Part shown: positions 40,448 to 48,325 of the stretch, one piece after another
Numbering within the stretch: the stretch's first letter is position 1
Layout: every line of letters begins with the position of its first letter
IMG/VR virus record: IMGVR_UViG_3300032087_003094
Span: 1-64,000 of that record
Length of the DNA: 64,000 nt
Source of the DNA: a virus
Strand: one strand, 5' to 3'
Notes under the pieces: generated by a model
Databases searched by the model: none
The model's input: the letters and a program-made list of their open reading frames with translations, nothing else
What the model was told of the DNA's origin: nothing
Translations under genes and position numbers: made by a program

Positions 40448-40629
40448 GTAGCAATAACTGGATAGATGTGAATCACTGTAGATTATGTGGCGGTCCTATA
40501 AATTATGATAGGGGTATAGTGCTGACAAGTTCACCACCTCAATATTAAGGGCGATGCCAAGATTGCGGAGATTTAACAAATAGATTGTGCGGCGAGGTTG
40601 ATCAAAACACCAACAAAGCAAAAGGATAG
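40444..40629 (+). pseudogene. Small Cys-rich protein gene with in-frame stop
   Basis: 61 codons if read through an in-frame TAA at 40546-40548. Upstream HCRLCGG..., downstream GRCQDCGDLTNRLCGEV: two Cys pairs that would form one zinc site are separated by the stop. Unit A has a deleted version (2195-2278). Either both are decayed, or the stop is read through. Confidence 0.55.
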
Positions 40630-40635
40630 TAAATA

Positions 40636-41373
40636 ATGATTGAGATACATAATATTGATTGCATGGAATATATGAAAAGCATGAGTGATGAAAGCGTTGA
40701 TTTGATTGTTACCGATCCGCCTTATGATATAAAAAACACAACATCGGGCGGCGACTCCGATCTTTCTCGCAGCATCCAATCTCAACATGATCAATTAATC
40801 AGAGACAATATAACCAACTCCATAGATTATTCTAAAGTTTGCGCGGAGATGGTTAGAGTCTGTAAGAAGATAAATATCTATATATGGTGCAACAAAGCCC
40901 AAATTCCCTACTATTTGAAAGAGTTTTACGCCGATAGGGGCTGCTCGTTCGATATTATTAAATGGGTTAAAACAAATCCCGTACCGGCTTATTGCAACAA
41001 ATATATGACAGACACCGAATATTGTTTATATTTCAGGAAAGGCGGTTATTGCATGCCTCAAAATTCGTCTGATGCATCAACGCTATATAGTGCACCAATA
41101 AACCAGCTAGATAAAAAGAAATATAAACATCCAACCATAAAACCTGTTGATATCCTCAAGCGGCTAATAAGGAATAGTTCAAAAGTTGGCGATCTGGTAT
41201 TTGATCCTTTTGCTGGTTCGGGTAGTACGGGGGTTGCATCAGCGATTGAAGGCAGGGGGTTTATAGGGTGTGAGCTTTTGCAAGAATATACCGATATTGC
41301 TAGGTATAGAGTAAGCGAGATAATAGGGGGCAACAAAGTCAACTCTCACACTGGTCAAGCGGCACTGTTTTGA
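40636..41373 (+). CDS. DNA adenine/cytosine-N4 methyltransferase (beta-type motif order)
   Basis: 245 residues. DPPY (27-30) comes first and FDPFAGSGSTGVAS (about 196-209), the SAM-binding motif, near the end; HPTIKPVDILKRLI between them is motif X-like. DPPY favours N6-adenine. It is an orphan with no restriction partner, likely for protection from host restriction or regulation. Occupies the early region where unit A has a PAPS-reductase-like gene. Confidence 0.9.
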   Translation: MIEIHNIDCMEYMKSMSDESVDLIVTDPPYDIKNTTSGGDSDLSRSIQSQHDQLIRDNITNSIDYSKVCAEMVRVCKKINIYIWCNKAQIPYYLKEFYADRGCSFDIIKWVKTNPVPAYCNKYMTDTEYCLYFRKGGYCMPQNSSDASTLYSAPINQLDKKKYKHPTIKPVDILKRLIRNSSKVGDLVFDPFAGSGSTGVASAIEGRGFIGCELLQEYTDIARYRVSEIIGGNKVNSHTGQAALF

Positions 41374-41540
41374 ACTGGTCAAGAAAGCACAAATACTACA
41401 CTGATAGCGGCCCATATAGAATATGCTGGACAGATGCTAGGCCACCGCTATTTATGTGTAGTTATAAGAAAGAGTTTATTGGCAAGTCGAACAATGCCGA
41501 TGAAGCCAGGCGAATTTGTGAAAGCCATTCACTCACCTGA
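41370..41540 (+). CDS. Small conserved phage protein
   Basis: 56 residues from TTG 41370 (TTGA overlap). Homologue of 2282-2449 (KYYTDSGPYRICWTDARP). The 3' end overlaps the convergent repressor gene by 12 bp. Confidence 0.65.
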   Translation: MNWSRKHKYYTDSGPYRICWTDARPPLFMCSYKKEFIGKSNNADEARRICESHSLT

Positions 41541-41699
41541 AGCTACAAAGCTAGAGTTATTCTCTTTTTCAAGTTCTTCTTCTATCAGTTGAGCAATGAT
41601 ATCCTGTTTTGTTTTGATGATAGCATCTCTATTTTTTCTGATAGCCGATAAGGTGCTTAAGTTTTCGTTAGCCAAGTCTGAGATTTTAATTGTTTTCAT
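41529..41699 (-). CDS. Ribbon-helix-helix-like repressor
   Basis: 56 residues on the minus strand. MKTIKISDLANENLSTLSAI then KTKQDIIAQLIEEELEK fits an Arc/CopG-like strand-helix-helix. Same locus and divergent arrangement as the HTH repressor of unit A (2472-2660), and both proteins end in the same GE-stop context (GGTGAGTGA). Likely the switch repressor of unit B. Below the usual ORF length cut-offs, so easy to miss. Confidence 0.65.
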   Translation of the reverse strand: MKTIKISDLANENLSTLSAIRKNRDAIIKTKQDIIAQLIEEELEKENNSSFVASGE

Positions 41700-41709
41700 G
41701 TATTCACCT

Positions 41710-41755
41710 AAGTAGTCAAAAAAGTAGTTGCATAATTAGTAAGATGAAGTATACT
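41710..41755 (+). promoter_or_regulatory. Rightward promoter with direct-repeat operator
   Basis: TTGCAT (41728-41733), 16 bp, TATACT (41750-41755). AAGTAGT occurs twice (41710-41716 and 41722-41728, 12 bp apart), matching how RHH proteins bind tandem sites. From the -10 onward the leader equals that of unit A (2703-2741). Confidence 0.65.
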
Positions 41756-41788
41756 AGATTCATTGGATAAAGTTAAGGAATAAATCAA

Positions 41789-42364
41789 ATGAAAACAACA
41801 TTAGGTAAGATTTGGGAGTTCGGTCCTTGCTGTAGAGAGGATGAGTCTGGCGGGTGGGGTTTGCTAACTAAAAACTTAGGAACTAGCGATCACTCAAAAG
41901 AAGTTGATTTGATGGAAATATTAAAATCAAACGGAATTAAAGATGCAGTTTGGGCTTTAAGATGTTTTGATTATCTTGATTATTGCCTTTTTCTTGCTGA
42001 TGTTGCAGAAAGCGTACTTGATATTTATGAGAAGAAAAACAGTTCAAGCGCTCCGAGATTAGCAATTCAGGCAGTTAGAGATTATAAGGCTGGAGGTATA
42101 ACAAAAGAAAAATTACGATCTGCTGCTGATGCTTATGCTGCTTATGCTGCTGCTGATGCTTATGCTGCTGCTTATGCTGCTGATGCTGCTTCTGCTTATG
42201 CTGCTGCTTATGCTGCTTATGCTGCTGATGCTGCTTATGCTGCTGCTGATGCTGCTGCTGATGCTTCTGCTGCTGCTGATGCTTCTGCTGCTTATGCTGA
42301 TGCTAGATCAAAAAAATGGGATGAAATAGAACAATTATTCATTAAGCATTTTGGAGATAAATAA
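41789..42364 (+). CDS. Early protein with alanine-rich repeat tract
   Basis: 191 residues. N-terminal CREDESGGWGLLTKNLG, LMEILKSNGIKDAVWALRCFD matches a widespread phage/prophage family whose C-terminal part is A/Y/D repeats. Here residues 112-172 are only Ala, Asp, Tyr and Ser. Then KKWDEIEQLFIKHFG closes it. Inserted between the switch promoter and the conserved gene at 42365; absent from unit A. Function unknown. Confidence 0.7.
   Translation: MKTTLGKIWEFGPCCREDESGGWGLLTKNLGTSDHSKEVDLMEILKSNGIKDAVWALRCFDYLDYCLFLADVAESVLDIYEKKNSSSAPRLAIQAVRDYKAGGITKEKLRSAADAYAAYAAADAYAAAYAADAASAYAAAYAAYAADAAYAAADAAADASAAADASAAYADARSKKWDEIEQLFIKHFGDK
42122..42304 (+). repeat. GCT/NAT trinucleotide repeat tract
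   Basis: 61 consecutive codons drawn only from GCT, GAT, TAT and TCT; every Ala is GCT. In-frame expansion or contraction by slippage would change length without frameshift. Confidence 0.85.
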
Positions 42365-42742
42365 ATGAGTCAATTAACATTTTTCGAACAGTATGTAGAA
42401 TCAGTATTCGGCCTTGAAGATGTAACTTACATCTCAGACGAGCAAGCGCTATCAAATCTAGGTTTTATGCAAGTCAACCATCCTGATGAGTATCAAGAGA
42501 TAATCGACCAAGTAAACGCAAGCTATGAGCCGCCAGAGGGTAAAGAATGCGACCTCGATGAATTAACAGACGCTATCACTAATAGAAACCCAATGAAGTT
42601 CGTTGTGGAATTAGAGCGATTAATGATAGTCGAGTTCAAAGCTTACATTGATGAAGTTCAGCAAGAAATCGCATACAAGAGTGCAAATCCAGAGCGTGAC
42701 GGCTCTTATGAGACTAAGCAAGCAAGGGAGATGGTGTTATGA
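42365..42742 (+). CDS. Conserved early phage protein, acidic (unknown)
   Basis: 125 residues; near-identical to 2742-3119. Overlaps the next gene by 4 bp. Unknown function but evidently core. Confidence 0.8.
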   Translation: MSQLTFFEQYVESVFGLEDVTYISDEQALSNLGFMQVNHPDEYQEIIDQVNASYEPPEGKECDLDELTDAITNRNPMKFVVELERLMIVEFKAYIDEVQQEIAYKSANPERDGSYETKQAREMVL

Positions 42743-43449
42743 GAGAGATTAAGTTCAGGGCGTGGGATAAAGATAAAAGCAAGGGTTATCTGATGCACGG
42801 CTATCAGTATAGAAAAGCTGAATATCACCCTTTAGCCACTTCTCGCGGTTATGTTTTAGAGCATAGGCTTGTTATGGAGAATCATCTTGGTAGGTATTTG
42901 GAAAAAGGGGCGGTTATCCATCATAAAAATGGTGTTAGAGATGATAACAGGTTGGAAAACTTAGAGTATCATCAAGAGCAGTCTAGGCACGCAAAGTCAC
43001 ATGATTCCGGAGTTAGAAATAAAAACGGGCAGTTTGTTGCAGAATCGCAAGAATTTCAAAACAAAAAATTTAAACTTTTTAATAAAAATTCTAAACAGGT
43101 TCAAATTTTTACTCTGCAAAAGCTTATATCTACAACATTTAGAAGAAGTCAATTTGAGTATTGCGGAGAGTTTACCGGTCTAAAAGACAAGAATGACGTT
43201 GAGATTTATGAGGGGGATATAGTTAAAGTAGTATATGAGGAATATCCAGATGAAGATTTTGCGATCGGAAAGGTGTGGTGGTTTCAATGCTATTATCCGG
43301 CTTTTGATGTTTATGTTCCTTCGGAGCGAGCAAAGACAGGATTTGAAAGCTACTCTGATGGATATAACGCGTTCACATGCGATGAAATATCAATTGAGGT
43401 AATCGGCAACATCTACGAAAACCCAGAACTACTAGAGGTTAAACAATGA
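42739..43449 (+). CDS. YopX protein interrupted in frame by an HNH endonuclease
   Basis: 236 residues. [12 protein letters not shown] (1-12) is the YopX start and [29 protein letters not shown]...[16 protein letters not shown] the YopX end. Between them (about 18-132) is a HNH nuclease: [40 protein letters not shown] plus a NUMOD-like tail ([12 protein letters not shown]). Usual YopX is about 120-150 residues. No self-splicing residues are visible, so it is a fusion or invasion, not a clear intein. Confidence 0.85.
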   Translation: MREIKFRAWDKDKSKGYLMHGYQYRKAEYHPLATSRGYVLEHRLVMENHLGRYLEKGAVIHHKNGVRDDNRLENLEYHQEQSRHAKSHDSGVRNKNGQFVAESQEFQNKKFKLFNKNSKQVQIFTLQKLISTTFRRSQFEYCGEFTGLKDKNDVEIYEGDIVKVVYEEYPDEDFAIGKVWWFQCYYPAFDVYVPSERAKTGFESYSDGYNAFTCDEISIEVIGNIYENPELLEVKQ

Positions 43450-43541
43450 AACTAACAATAGAAGAAAGAAAAGAGCTAGCATGGGTAATAGCTGGCTGCA
43501 TATTTTTAATATCATTAATGAGTTTGGTGGAGTCGATATGA
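43446..43541 (+). CDS. Single-span membrane peptide
   Basis: 31 residues: charged head ([11 protein letters not shown]) then one span. Same position as 3116-3202 in unit A. Overlaps the next ATG by 4 bp. Confidence 0.55.
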   Translation: MKLTIEERKELAWVIAGCIFLISLMSLVESI

Positions 43542-43720
43542 AAACAGAAACGCAAGAAATGGAGAGCAATTTAGCTCTCGCGTGGTTCGATGGTGTTTAT
43601 ACTCAAGATCAAGCACAAGTATCTGCCGAGCTTCAAGGGTTGAGTTTTGAAAATATAGTAAACGAATACTCAAAGCTTTATCACGATGCAGAAAGCGCGG
43701 GGGCTTATCAATGGAATTAG
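43538..43720 (+). CDS. Conserved small early protein (unknown)
   Basis: 60 residues from ATG 43538; an upstream in-frame start at 43481 is inside the membrane peptide. Homologue of 3202-3375 with a different last ten residues, where the adjoining annealing gene changes family. Confidence 0.7.
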   Translation: MKTETQEMESNLALAWFDGVYTQDQAQVSAELQGLSFENIVNEYSKLYHDAESAGAYQWN

Positions 43721-44367
43721 TAGAAAAATTAGCAAATATTCAACAACGCTTAGTTGCGCCAAAAGGGCAAACTAACAAGTTTGGCGGGTACAAATATCGA
43801 TCTTGCGAGGATATTTTAACGGCCTTAAAACCATTACTTGATGATTGCGCGCTTACCATTACCGACGAAATTCAAATGATAGGCGACCGCTTTTATGTAG
43901 TCGCAACAGCAACATTAACAAACGGCAAAGACTCAATTAGTGTTAAAGGCTACGCTAGGGAGTGCGAAAGCAAAAAAGGGATGGATGATAGCCAGTTAAC
44001 CGGCTCGTGTAGCAGCTACGCTAGAAAGTACGCCCTAAACGGCTTGTTCTGTATTGATGACTCAAAAGACGCTGATGCGATGGACAATAGAAAACCGCAA
44101 CTGCCAAGCAAGCTAAAAAAGATTTATCAGCAAGCGCGTGAGCACTACGATGCTGGTGATTTGCAGGCGGTTAGAGAGGTTTTAGCTAGCTTTGAAATGA
44201 TTGAGCAACAAAGAGCGGTAATGCTTGAGTTCGTATCAAATGAAAGAGCGGCAATAACCAAATATGTAAAAGAAAACGCGGATAGTCGGTGCGATGTCCA
44301 AAAAGCGGATTACTTAACAGCGAAAGAGCATGATCAACTGTGTAAAAACTACGGATTCAACGGATAA
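43711..44367 (+). CDS. erf: Erf-family single-strand annealing protein
   Basis: 218 residues. LANIQQRLVAPKGQTNKFGGYKYRSCEDILTALKPLLDDCALTITDEI and KGYARECESKKGMDDSQLTGSCSSYARKYALNGLFCIDDSKDAD are classic Erf blocks, with SYARKYAL the core. Promotes annealing and circularisation or recombination. Replaces the Rad52-like gene of unit A. Confidence 0.92.
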   Translation: MELVEKLANIQQRLVAPKGQTNKFGGYKYRSCEDILTALKPLLDDCALTITDEIQMIGDRFYVVATATLTNGKDSISVKGYARECESKKGMDDSQLTGSCSSYARKYALNGLFCIDDSKDADAMDNRKPQLPSKLKKIYQQAREHYDAGDLQAVREVLASFEMIEQQRAVMLEFVSNERAAITKYVKENADSRCDVQKADYLTAKEHDQLCKNYGFNG

Positions 44368-44382
44368 CAAAAGGGTAATAAA

Positions 44383-44844
44383 ATGAAAGGCGTAAACAAA
44401 GCAATAATAGTGGGGACGTTAGGTAAAGACCCAGAAATTAGATACGCTCCAGCAGGCGCAGCAATAACAAATATCAGCGTTGCAACAAGCGAAAGCTGGA
44501 AAGATAAAAATTCTGGCCAAAAACAAGAGAAGACAGAATGGCATCGAGTGGTATTTTTTGGGAAGCTGGCTGAAATTGCTGGCGAATACTTGAAGAAAGG
44601 CTCTCAAGCTTATATTGAAGGCAAGCTTCAAACCCGTAAATGGCAGGATAAACAAGGTCAAGACCGTTACACAACTGAAATCGTTGTTGATGGCTTTAAC
44701 GGCGTTATGCAAATGTTAGGCGGCAAGGGTGACAACAATCAAGCAAAGCCGCAATCAGAAAGTCAAGGTAGTCAACAATACCAAAAAGACGCACAGCAAG
44801 CGCAGCAATTTGATAATAGCTTTGACGACGACATACCCTTTTAA
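44383..44844 (+). CDS. ssb: Single-stranded DNA-binding protein
   Basis: 153 residues. [71 protein letters not shown] is the canonical OB-fold SSB. A Q-rich linker leads to the FDDDIPF interaction tip. Paired with Erf upstream. Confidence 0.95.
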   Translation: MKGVNKAIIVGTLGKDPEIRYAPAGAAITNISVATSESWKDKNSGQKQEKTEWHRVVFFGKLAEIAGEYLKKGSQAYIEGKLQTRKWQDKQGQDRYTTEIVVDGFNGVMQMLGGKGDNNQAKPQSESQGSQQYQKDAQQAQQFDNSFDDDIPF

Positions 44845-44857
44845 CCATAAGGAATAG

Positions 44858-45088
44858 ATGATGTTTGAATCGGTAGCGGTATGGGCAGATGTTGGGCATG
44901 GAAAGTTTTTAACTAAAGACAGACACCTTACTAGTAGAGAGGCTCGGACAGTCTGCGAATTGTTGGAGAAAAACGGCTTTGGAGGTGAGGGTTTAGTATT
45001 TCCAGAGTCAACAGAGGTTAGAGAAATTAACACCGACGGCTCGCACTTAACAGAATTCGAGAAAAAAGCTGGCTTCGACGGTAAATAA
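44858..45088 (+). CDS. Small hypothetical protein
   Basis: 76 residues (second Met at 44861). SVAVWADVGHGKFLTKDRHLTSREARTVCELLEKNGFGGEG... No family recognised; between two junction elements. Basic-acidic mixed, probably soluble. Confidence 0.6.
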   Translation: MMFESVAVWADVGHGKFLTKDRHLTSREARTVCELLEKNGFGGEGLVFPESTEVREINTDGSHLTEFEKKAGFDGK

Positions 45089-45105
45089 TCAACCATAAGG
45101 AATAG

Positions 45106-45237
45106 ATGATGGGACCAATAAGATTTAGTTTTAAACCATTAGTGGTAATAGCCATTCTTCTTTCTGCGGTTGTAGGGTGGGCGGTCATAGAACTTTTGAT
45201 ATGGCTGATTAAAAATGTCAGTGTAACTTTTGGATAA
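45106..45237 (+). CDS. Single-span membrane peptide
   Basis: 43 residues, one span (LVVIAILLSAVVGWAVIELLIWLI). Flanked by junction elements. Confidence 0.5.
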   Translation: MMGPIRFSFKPLVVIAILLSAVVGWAVIELLIWLIKNVSVTFG

Positions 45238-45244
45238 GGAATAG

Positions 45245-45517
45245 ATGATGAGTGTAGGCGGGAAAGTAATAGATCATAAAATATTCGATGAAAAAGTTTA
45301 TATAAACACAACTGACGGTAGTGAGTGCGCTATCTATGTGGAAAGAGACAAAAACTCAGAGTCGGTATCAATTAACGATGTTGTTTGGTGGCAGGGCGAT
45401 AAAGCATACTGGACTACAAAGGATAGAAAGGCTCAGGTTGAAACAGTCTTATTTAGACGCGGCTTTTCTGGTGTTCCTTATCCGCACGACAAGCCAGAAG
45501 TGAAGCCTAAATATTAA
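45245..45517 (+). CDS. Small hypothetical protein
   Basis: 90 residues (ATGATG start). GGKVIDHKIFDEKVYINTTDGSECAIYVERD and SVSINDVVWWQGDKAYWT make a beta-barrel-like pattern known in small phage early proteins. Cassette between junction elements; function unknown. Confidence 0.6.
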   Translation: MMSVGGKVIDHKIFDEKVYINTTDGSECAIYVERDKNSESVSINDVVWWQGDKAYWTTKDRKAQVETVLFRRGFSGVPYPHDKPEVKPKY

Positions 45518-45534
45518 CCAACCATAAGGAATAG

Positions 45535-45801
45535 ATGATGATTGAGCTATCTAATAATCAAATTTCAATACTAGGCAAGCCAAATTTTGCATGCGCACCT
45601 ATTGCAAAACTACTGATAAAGCATTCGATTTATGAAGATAAAGAAAACAAGGCGGAATATGAGCAAGCTGTTTTCATCCATTGGGCGAGTGATTTGCTTG
45701 AAAAATTTGGTGATGGCTGGGTTGATGAAGCAAAAAGAATAATTGACAAGCTGTTAGAAGCCGAATCTTTAATCAACCATAAGGAAGGTAACGAGAAATG
45801 A
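45535..45801 (+). CDS. Small hypothetical protein
   Basis: 88 residues, helical (QAVFIHWASDLLEKFGDGWVDEAKRIIDKLLEAES). Cassette between junction elements; the last codons contain the following junction. Confidence 0.6.
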   Translation: MMIELSNNQISILGKPNFACAPIAKLLIKHSIYEDKENKAEYEQAVFIHWASDLLEKFGDGWVDEAKRIIDKLLEAESLINHKEGNEK

Positions 45802-45944
45802 GGTGGCTTTGGATAAAAATTAGATGTTTCTTTGGTTGGCATGTATGGGCTTGGAAACTTAGAAGCGGGTCAATCATCTATATGCAAGGTGACCCTCCAA
45901 GTGATGTTAAATGTAAATATTGTGGAGAGATATGGGATGAATAA
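45798..45944 (+). CDS. Small zinc-finger-like protein
   Basis: 48 residues: Trp-rich N-terminus (RWLWIKIRCFFGWHVWAWK) and a C-terminal CKYCGE. Related in style to small phage HW.W/CxxC proteins. 8-bp overlap with the next gene. Confidence 0.5.
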   Translation: MRWLWIKIRCFFGWHVWAWKLRSGSIIYMQGDPPSDVKCKYCGEIWDE

Positions 45945-46179
45945 CCTAACACAAGAGCAAGTGAGGGAAAAAAGAATTAATGCGTTTTGGAACGGTGTTT
46001 TACTTAACTGGTATTTTAGTGGTAAGTATTGGTATTGCGGGACAGCTAAAAGAAATGCCAAAGTGAATGGAATAACTTGCAGAAAAAGTGGCAGCGGAAA
46101 CAACAAAGACGAGGCTTTTCAGGATTTTAGGAATGCTAATGGGGTTTATGATTGTCAGCCACAAGAGAAAGCTAAATAA
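45937..46179 (+). CDS. Small AP2-like or DNA-associated protein
   Basis: 80 residues from ATG 45937; an in-frame upstream start at 45832 would overlap the preceding gene fully. YWYCGTAKRNAKVNGITCRKSGSGNNKDEAFQDFRNA has a beta-beta-alpha feel. The unit A copy is reduced to ten codons (4954-4986). Confidence 0.6.
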   Translation: MNNLTQEQVREKRINAFWNGVLLNWYFSGKYWYCGTAKRNAKVNGITCRKSGSGNNKDEAFQDFRNANGVYDCQPQEKAK

Positions 46180-46604
46180 TGACCTCTTTCACCATAAACT
46201 CAAAACAAGCCGTTGAAAGCTTTCAAGAGTTTATACAAGAAGAATTTATAAAAGAAAAATACTTGATAGCTAAGATAGTCAAGGCCACAAGGTTGCAAAT
46301 TCAAAATCGATGGATACAACAGTTTTACAATATGGTGTCAGGTCAGACAGGCCAGCCAAGGCAAACGCTAGTCAACCACTGCAAGTATTATCACGGCATG
46401 CCTATACTGCTAGCAGACCAGCCAGAACAAGCGGAACTATGGCGCAAGATGATGATTCCGCTAACGGAAGAAGAAAGGCTTGCAGCTATGGAAATAACGG
46501 CTGTAACTAGCTTGATGGACGTTCACGAGTGTTCAGATTATATTAAACAGTTGATAGCTCATTTCGATCACTGCGAGCTACCAAGAAAACAATGGAGAGA
46601 GTAA
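46179..46604 (+). CDS. Conserved early protein, possibly NinB-like
   Basis: 141 residues; differs from 4986-5411 at only a few positions. Upstream of ninG in both units. The NinB relationship is only suggested by size and position. Confidence 0.7.
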   Translation: MTSFTINSKQAVESFQEFIQEEFIKEKYLIAKIVKATRLQIQNRWIQQFYNMVSGQTGQPRQTLVNHCKYYHGMPILLADQPEQAELWRKMMIPLTEEERLAAMEITAVTSLMDVHECSDYIKQLIAHFDHCELPRKQWRE

Positions 46605-46837
46605 TGAAAGTAGATGAGTATGATGTGCCAAGGCTTATTCAAAAAATGGAATACAGCTACTCTGCAATGGCGTTTACGGTTTTATTCTTTAATGATAGGC
46701 AAAGCTCATTCCCTACTGATCTTGTATGTCCATCCATAGGCTTAATGCAAAGCAAGCCAACAAGAATGCAGTGGCTGGAGGCTGAAAACAATATAAGAAA
46801 ATACGTTGATAAGAATTGGAAATCAATGAATTCTTAA
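46592..46837 (+). CDS. Hypothetical early protein
   Basis: 81 residues from 46592 (ATG 46604, TAATG overlap, is an equal alternative and would give 77). MKVDEYDVPRLIQKMEYSYSAMAFTVLFFN... no family. Fills the slot of the unrelated 5399-5725 gene. Confidence 0.55.
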   Translation: MERVMKVDEYDVPRLIQKMEYSYSAMAFTVLFFNDRQSSFPTDLVCPSIGLMQSKPTRMQWLEAENNIRKYVDKNWKSMNS

Positions 46838-46851
46838 GAGATAGCTAAATA

Positions 46852-47472
46852 ATGCCAAACGCTAAACTAAAATGCTGCAACTGCAAAGATAGGTTCAAGC
46901 GCGAATCTATGACCAAATTACCAGTGGGCAACTTCTGTAGCCAGGATTGCATTGTTGAGTACGCAGCTAATAAGGGCAAGAGGGCAGTTAAGAGGCAAAT
47001 AGCAAAAAAAAAGAAAAAAGACAACCTAGAAAAAAAGCTTTTTAATATTAACGATGTCAAGAAGCAGTTAGAGCTAACACAGCCTGTATTTAACAAGCTT
47101 AGACGATTACAAGAGTTTGAATGGTTCAAGCAAAGAGGTTTGGAGCCTGAGTGTATAAGTTGTGGAAAAAAGAATATGGACTGGTGTAACGGCCATTTTA
47201 AAACGGTAGGCTCTCAGGGAGGCTTAAGGTTCGACCCTATGAACAGTTATTTGCAATGTAATCGATATTGCAACAAAGGGCTAAGTGGGAATATTGAAGG
47301 CAATAAAAACACTCGAGGCTATAAGGTTGGACTGGCTGAGAGGTTCGGCGCTGACAGGGCTAAAGAGATAATAGAATACTGTGAGATTGATCAAGTAAGA
47401 AAGTGGACTGGTCAAGAGCTATTTGAAATGAGAAAAGAATTCAACAAGCAAATTAGAGATTTAGAAGCTTAA
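46852..47472 (+). CDS. ninG: NinG-like recombination protein, divergent
   Basis: 206 residues. The first 55 residues parallel unit A NinG (MPNAKLKC.NC..R, CSQDCIVEYAANKGKRAVK). The core CISCGKKNMDWCNGHFKTVGSQGGLRFDPMNSYLQCNRYCNKGLSGN is a NinG/HNH-like variant with altered spacing. Same N-terminus with a different nuclease core suggests domain exchange. Confidence 0.82.
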   Translation: MPNAKLKCCNCKDRFKRESMTKLPVGNFCSQDCIVEYAANKGKRAVKRQIAKKKKKDNLEKKLFNINDVKKQLELTQPVFNKLRRLQEFEWFKQRGLEPECISCGKKNMDWCNGHFKTVGSQGGLRFDPMNSYLQCNRYCNKGLSGNIEGNKNTRGYKVGLAERFGADRAKEIIEYCEIDQVRKWTGQELFEMRKEFNKQIRDLEA

Positions 47473-47474
47473 CA

Positions 47475-47545
47475 GCGTCTAGCACTTCCTTTCTGCGGGT
47501 TTTGGCCGAATATCCCAACTCCCGCTTTAGGTTAGGCGTTTTTTT
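47475..47545 (+). ncRNA. Conserved structured RNA / terminator-like element, unit B copy
   Basis: Starts 3 nt after the ninG stop. Outer stem 47475-47483 with 47531-47539 (G-U allowed) then T7. Inner stem GCGGG/CCCGC replaces GTGGG/CCCAC of unit A, and the loop sequence is unchanged. Same place relative to the small gene at 47692. Confidence 0.7.
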
Positions 47546-47582
47546 ATATTTTTGATACAATAAAAGAGTTCTGCTGAAACGA

Positions 47583-47634
47583 GGGGCTGTTTGCCCCACT
47601 AAGCCGCCTTTCCTAACAGATTGGCGGTTTTTTT
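47583..47634 (+). terminator. Tandem hairpins with intrinsic terminator
   Basis: GGGGC/GCCCC (47583-47587, 47593-47597), then CCGCC/GGCGG (47604-47608, 47623-47627) followed by T7. A strong early-operon terminator, downstream of the conserved RNA. Confidence 0.85.
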
Positions 47635-47691
47635 ATCCCTGTTGTATAATTACCTATCTTTTAATCAAGGTGTAAGAACAATGCCGATACA

Positions 47692-47853
47692 ATGGTCAAG
47701 CTATCCGTATTTAATAAACGGTGGCGAATCTCAGAAAACAACAAGACTGTATTGTCTGGGATTGGATCTACCCAACAAGCGATAGCAATTGCTAAGCGTT
47801 ACGGGTTTGTATTGTCAGAGTTAAAGTATATTGATTATTTGAAAGCGGCATAA
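47692..47853 (+). CDS. Small conserved phage protein
   Basis: 53 residues, homologous in outline to 7190-7357 (W-RI core, VLSGIGS, basic). First gene of the late/lysis operon, about 40 nt after TATAAT at 47645. Shorter than usual ORF cut-offs. Confidence 0.6.
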   Translation: MVKLSVFNKRWRISENNKTVLSGIGSTQQAIAIAKRYGFVLSELKYIDYLKAA

Positions 47854-47862
47854 GGTTTAGGA

Positions 47863-48153
47863 ATGAACGAAGGGAATACTTTGATCCAGATTAGCGGAGA
47901 TAATAAGGGCTCAATACCCTTAATAATTATTTTCCTGCTTGTCACAATTGGCTTGCTTATGTGGGTCACGCTTAGTCTAATCTCTCTGCGAGATACATTT
48001 AAAGAGGCTAAGACGGAGATAAGAATTCTTCAAATGCACATCCAAGACCAAAATGCTATTTTAATTCGAGAGGGCATTAAAAAGCCTGGAGACTCGACAA
48101 CGGGACCAACGGACCCAGATAAGCTAGAGGTTAAAAGTAGTGAGCGCTATTGA
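47863..48153 (+). CDS. Single-span membrane protein
   Basis: 96 residues: short polar N-terminus, span (IPLIIIFLLVTIGLLMWVTLSLI), charged coiled coil. Lysis region; may be an antiholin- or holin-like protein. Confidence 0.55.
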   Translation: MNEGNTLIQISGDNKGSIPLIIIFLLVTIGLLMWVTLSLISLRDTFKEAKTEIRILQMHIQDQNAILIREGIKKPGDSTTGPTDPDKLEVKSSERY

Positions 48154-48325
48154 ATGTAAGATTATTATATGCGGGAATGAGGCTGGAAACGCTTCCCAAT
48201 CATCAAAGGATGTTGTGAGCGATTTAGCCAAAAATCCAGAGCTTGCAAAAAAAGTAATCAGCGTGCAGGAAGATTACGTTGCAAAAATGCACAAGGCGCT
48301 TTCTGAGCTAACGAAAAATGACTGA
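48140..48325 (+). CDS. Small hypothetical protein
   Basis: 61 residues; N-terminal CKIIICGNEAGNA then charged helix. Overlaps both neighbours (14 and 8 bp). Unknown. Confidence 0.5.
   Translation: MSAIECKIIICGNEAGNASQSSKDVVSDLAKNPELAKKVISVQEDYVAKMHKALSELTKND

Larger units (their letters stand above)
44841..45800 (+). repeat. Recurring gene-junction element
   Basis: AACCATAAGGAATAGATGA (or shorter forms) occurs at 44843, 45091, 45235 (AAGGAATAGATGATG only), 45520 and, with GGTAACG replacing the end, at 45776; also at 4658 in unit A. Each copy supplies stop-to-start spacing and the RBS for the next small gene, so the genes between look like exchangeable cassettes. Confidence 0.75.

Noticed and set aside
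42129-42329. 66-codon Leu/Met-rich ORF in another frame
   Set aside because: Pure shadow of the GCT/NAT repeat; shifting the frame by one turns GCT repeats into CTG/TGC repeats. No RBS.
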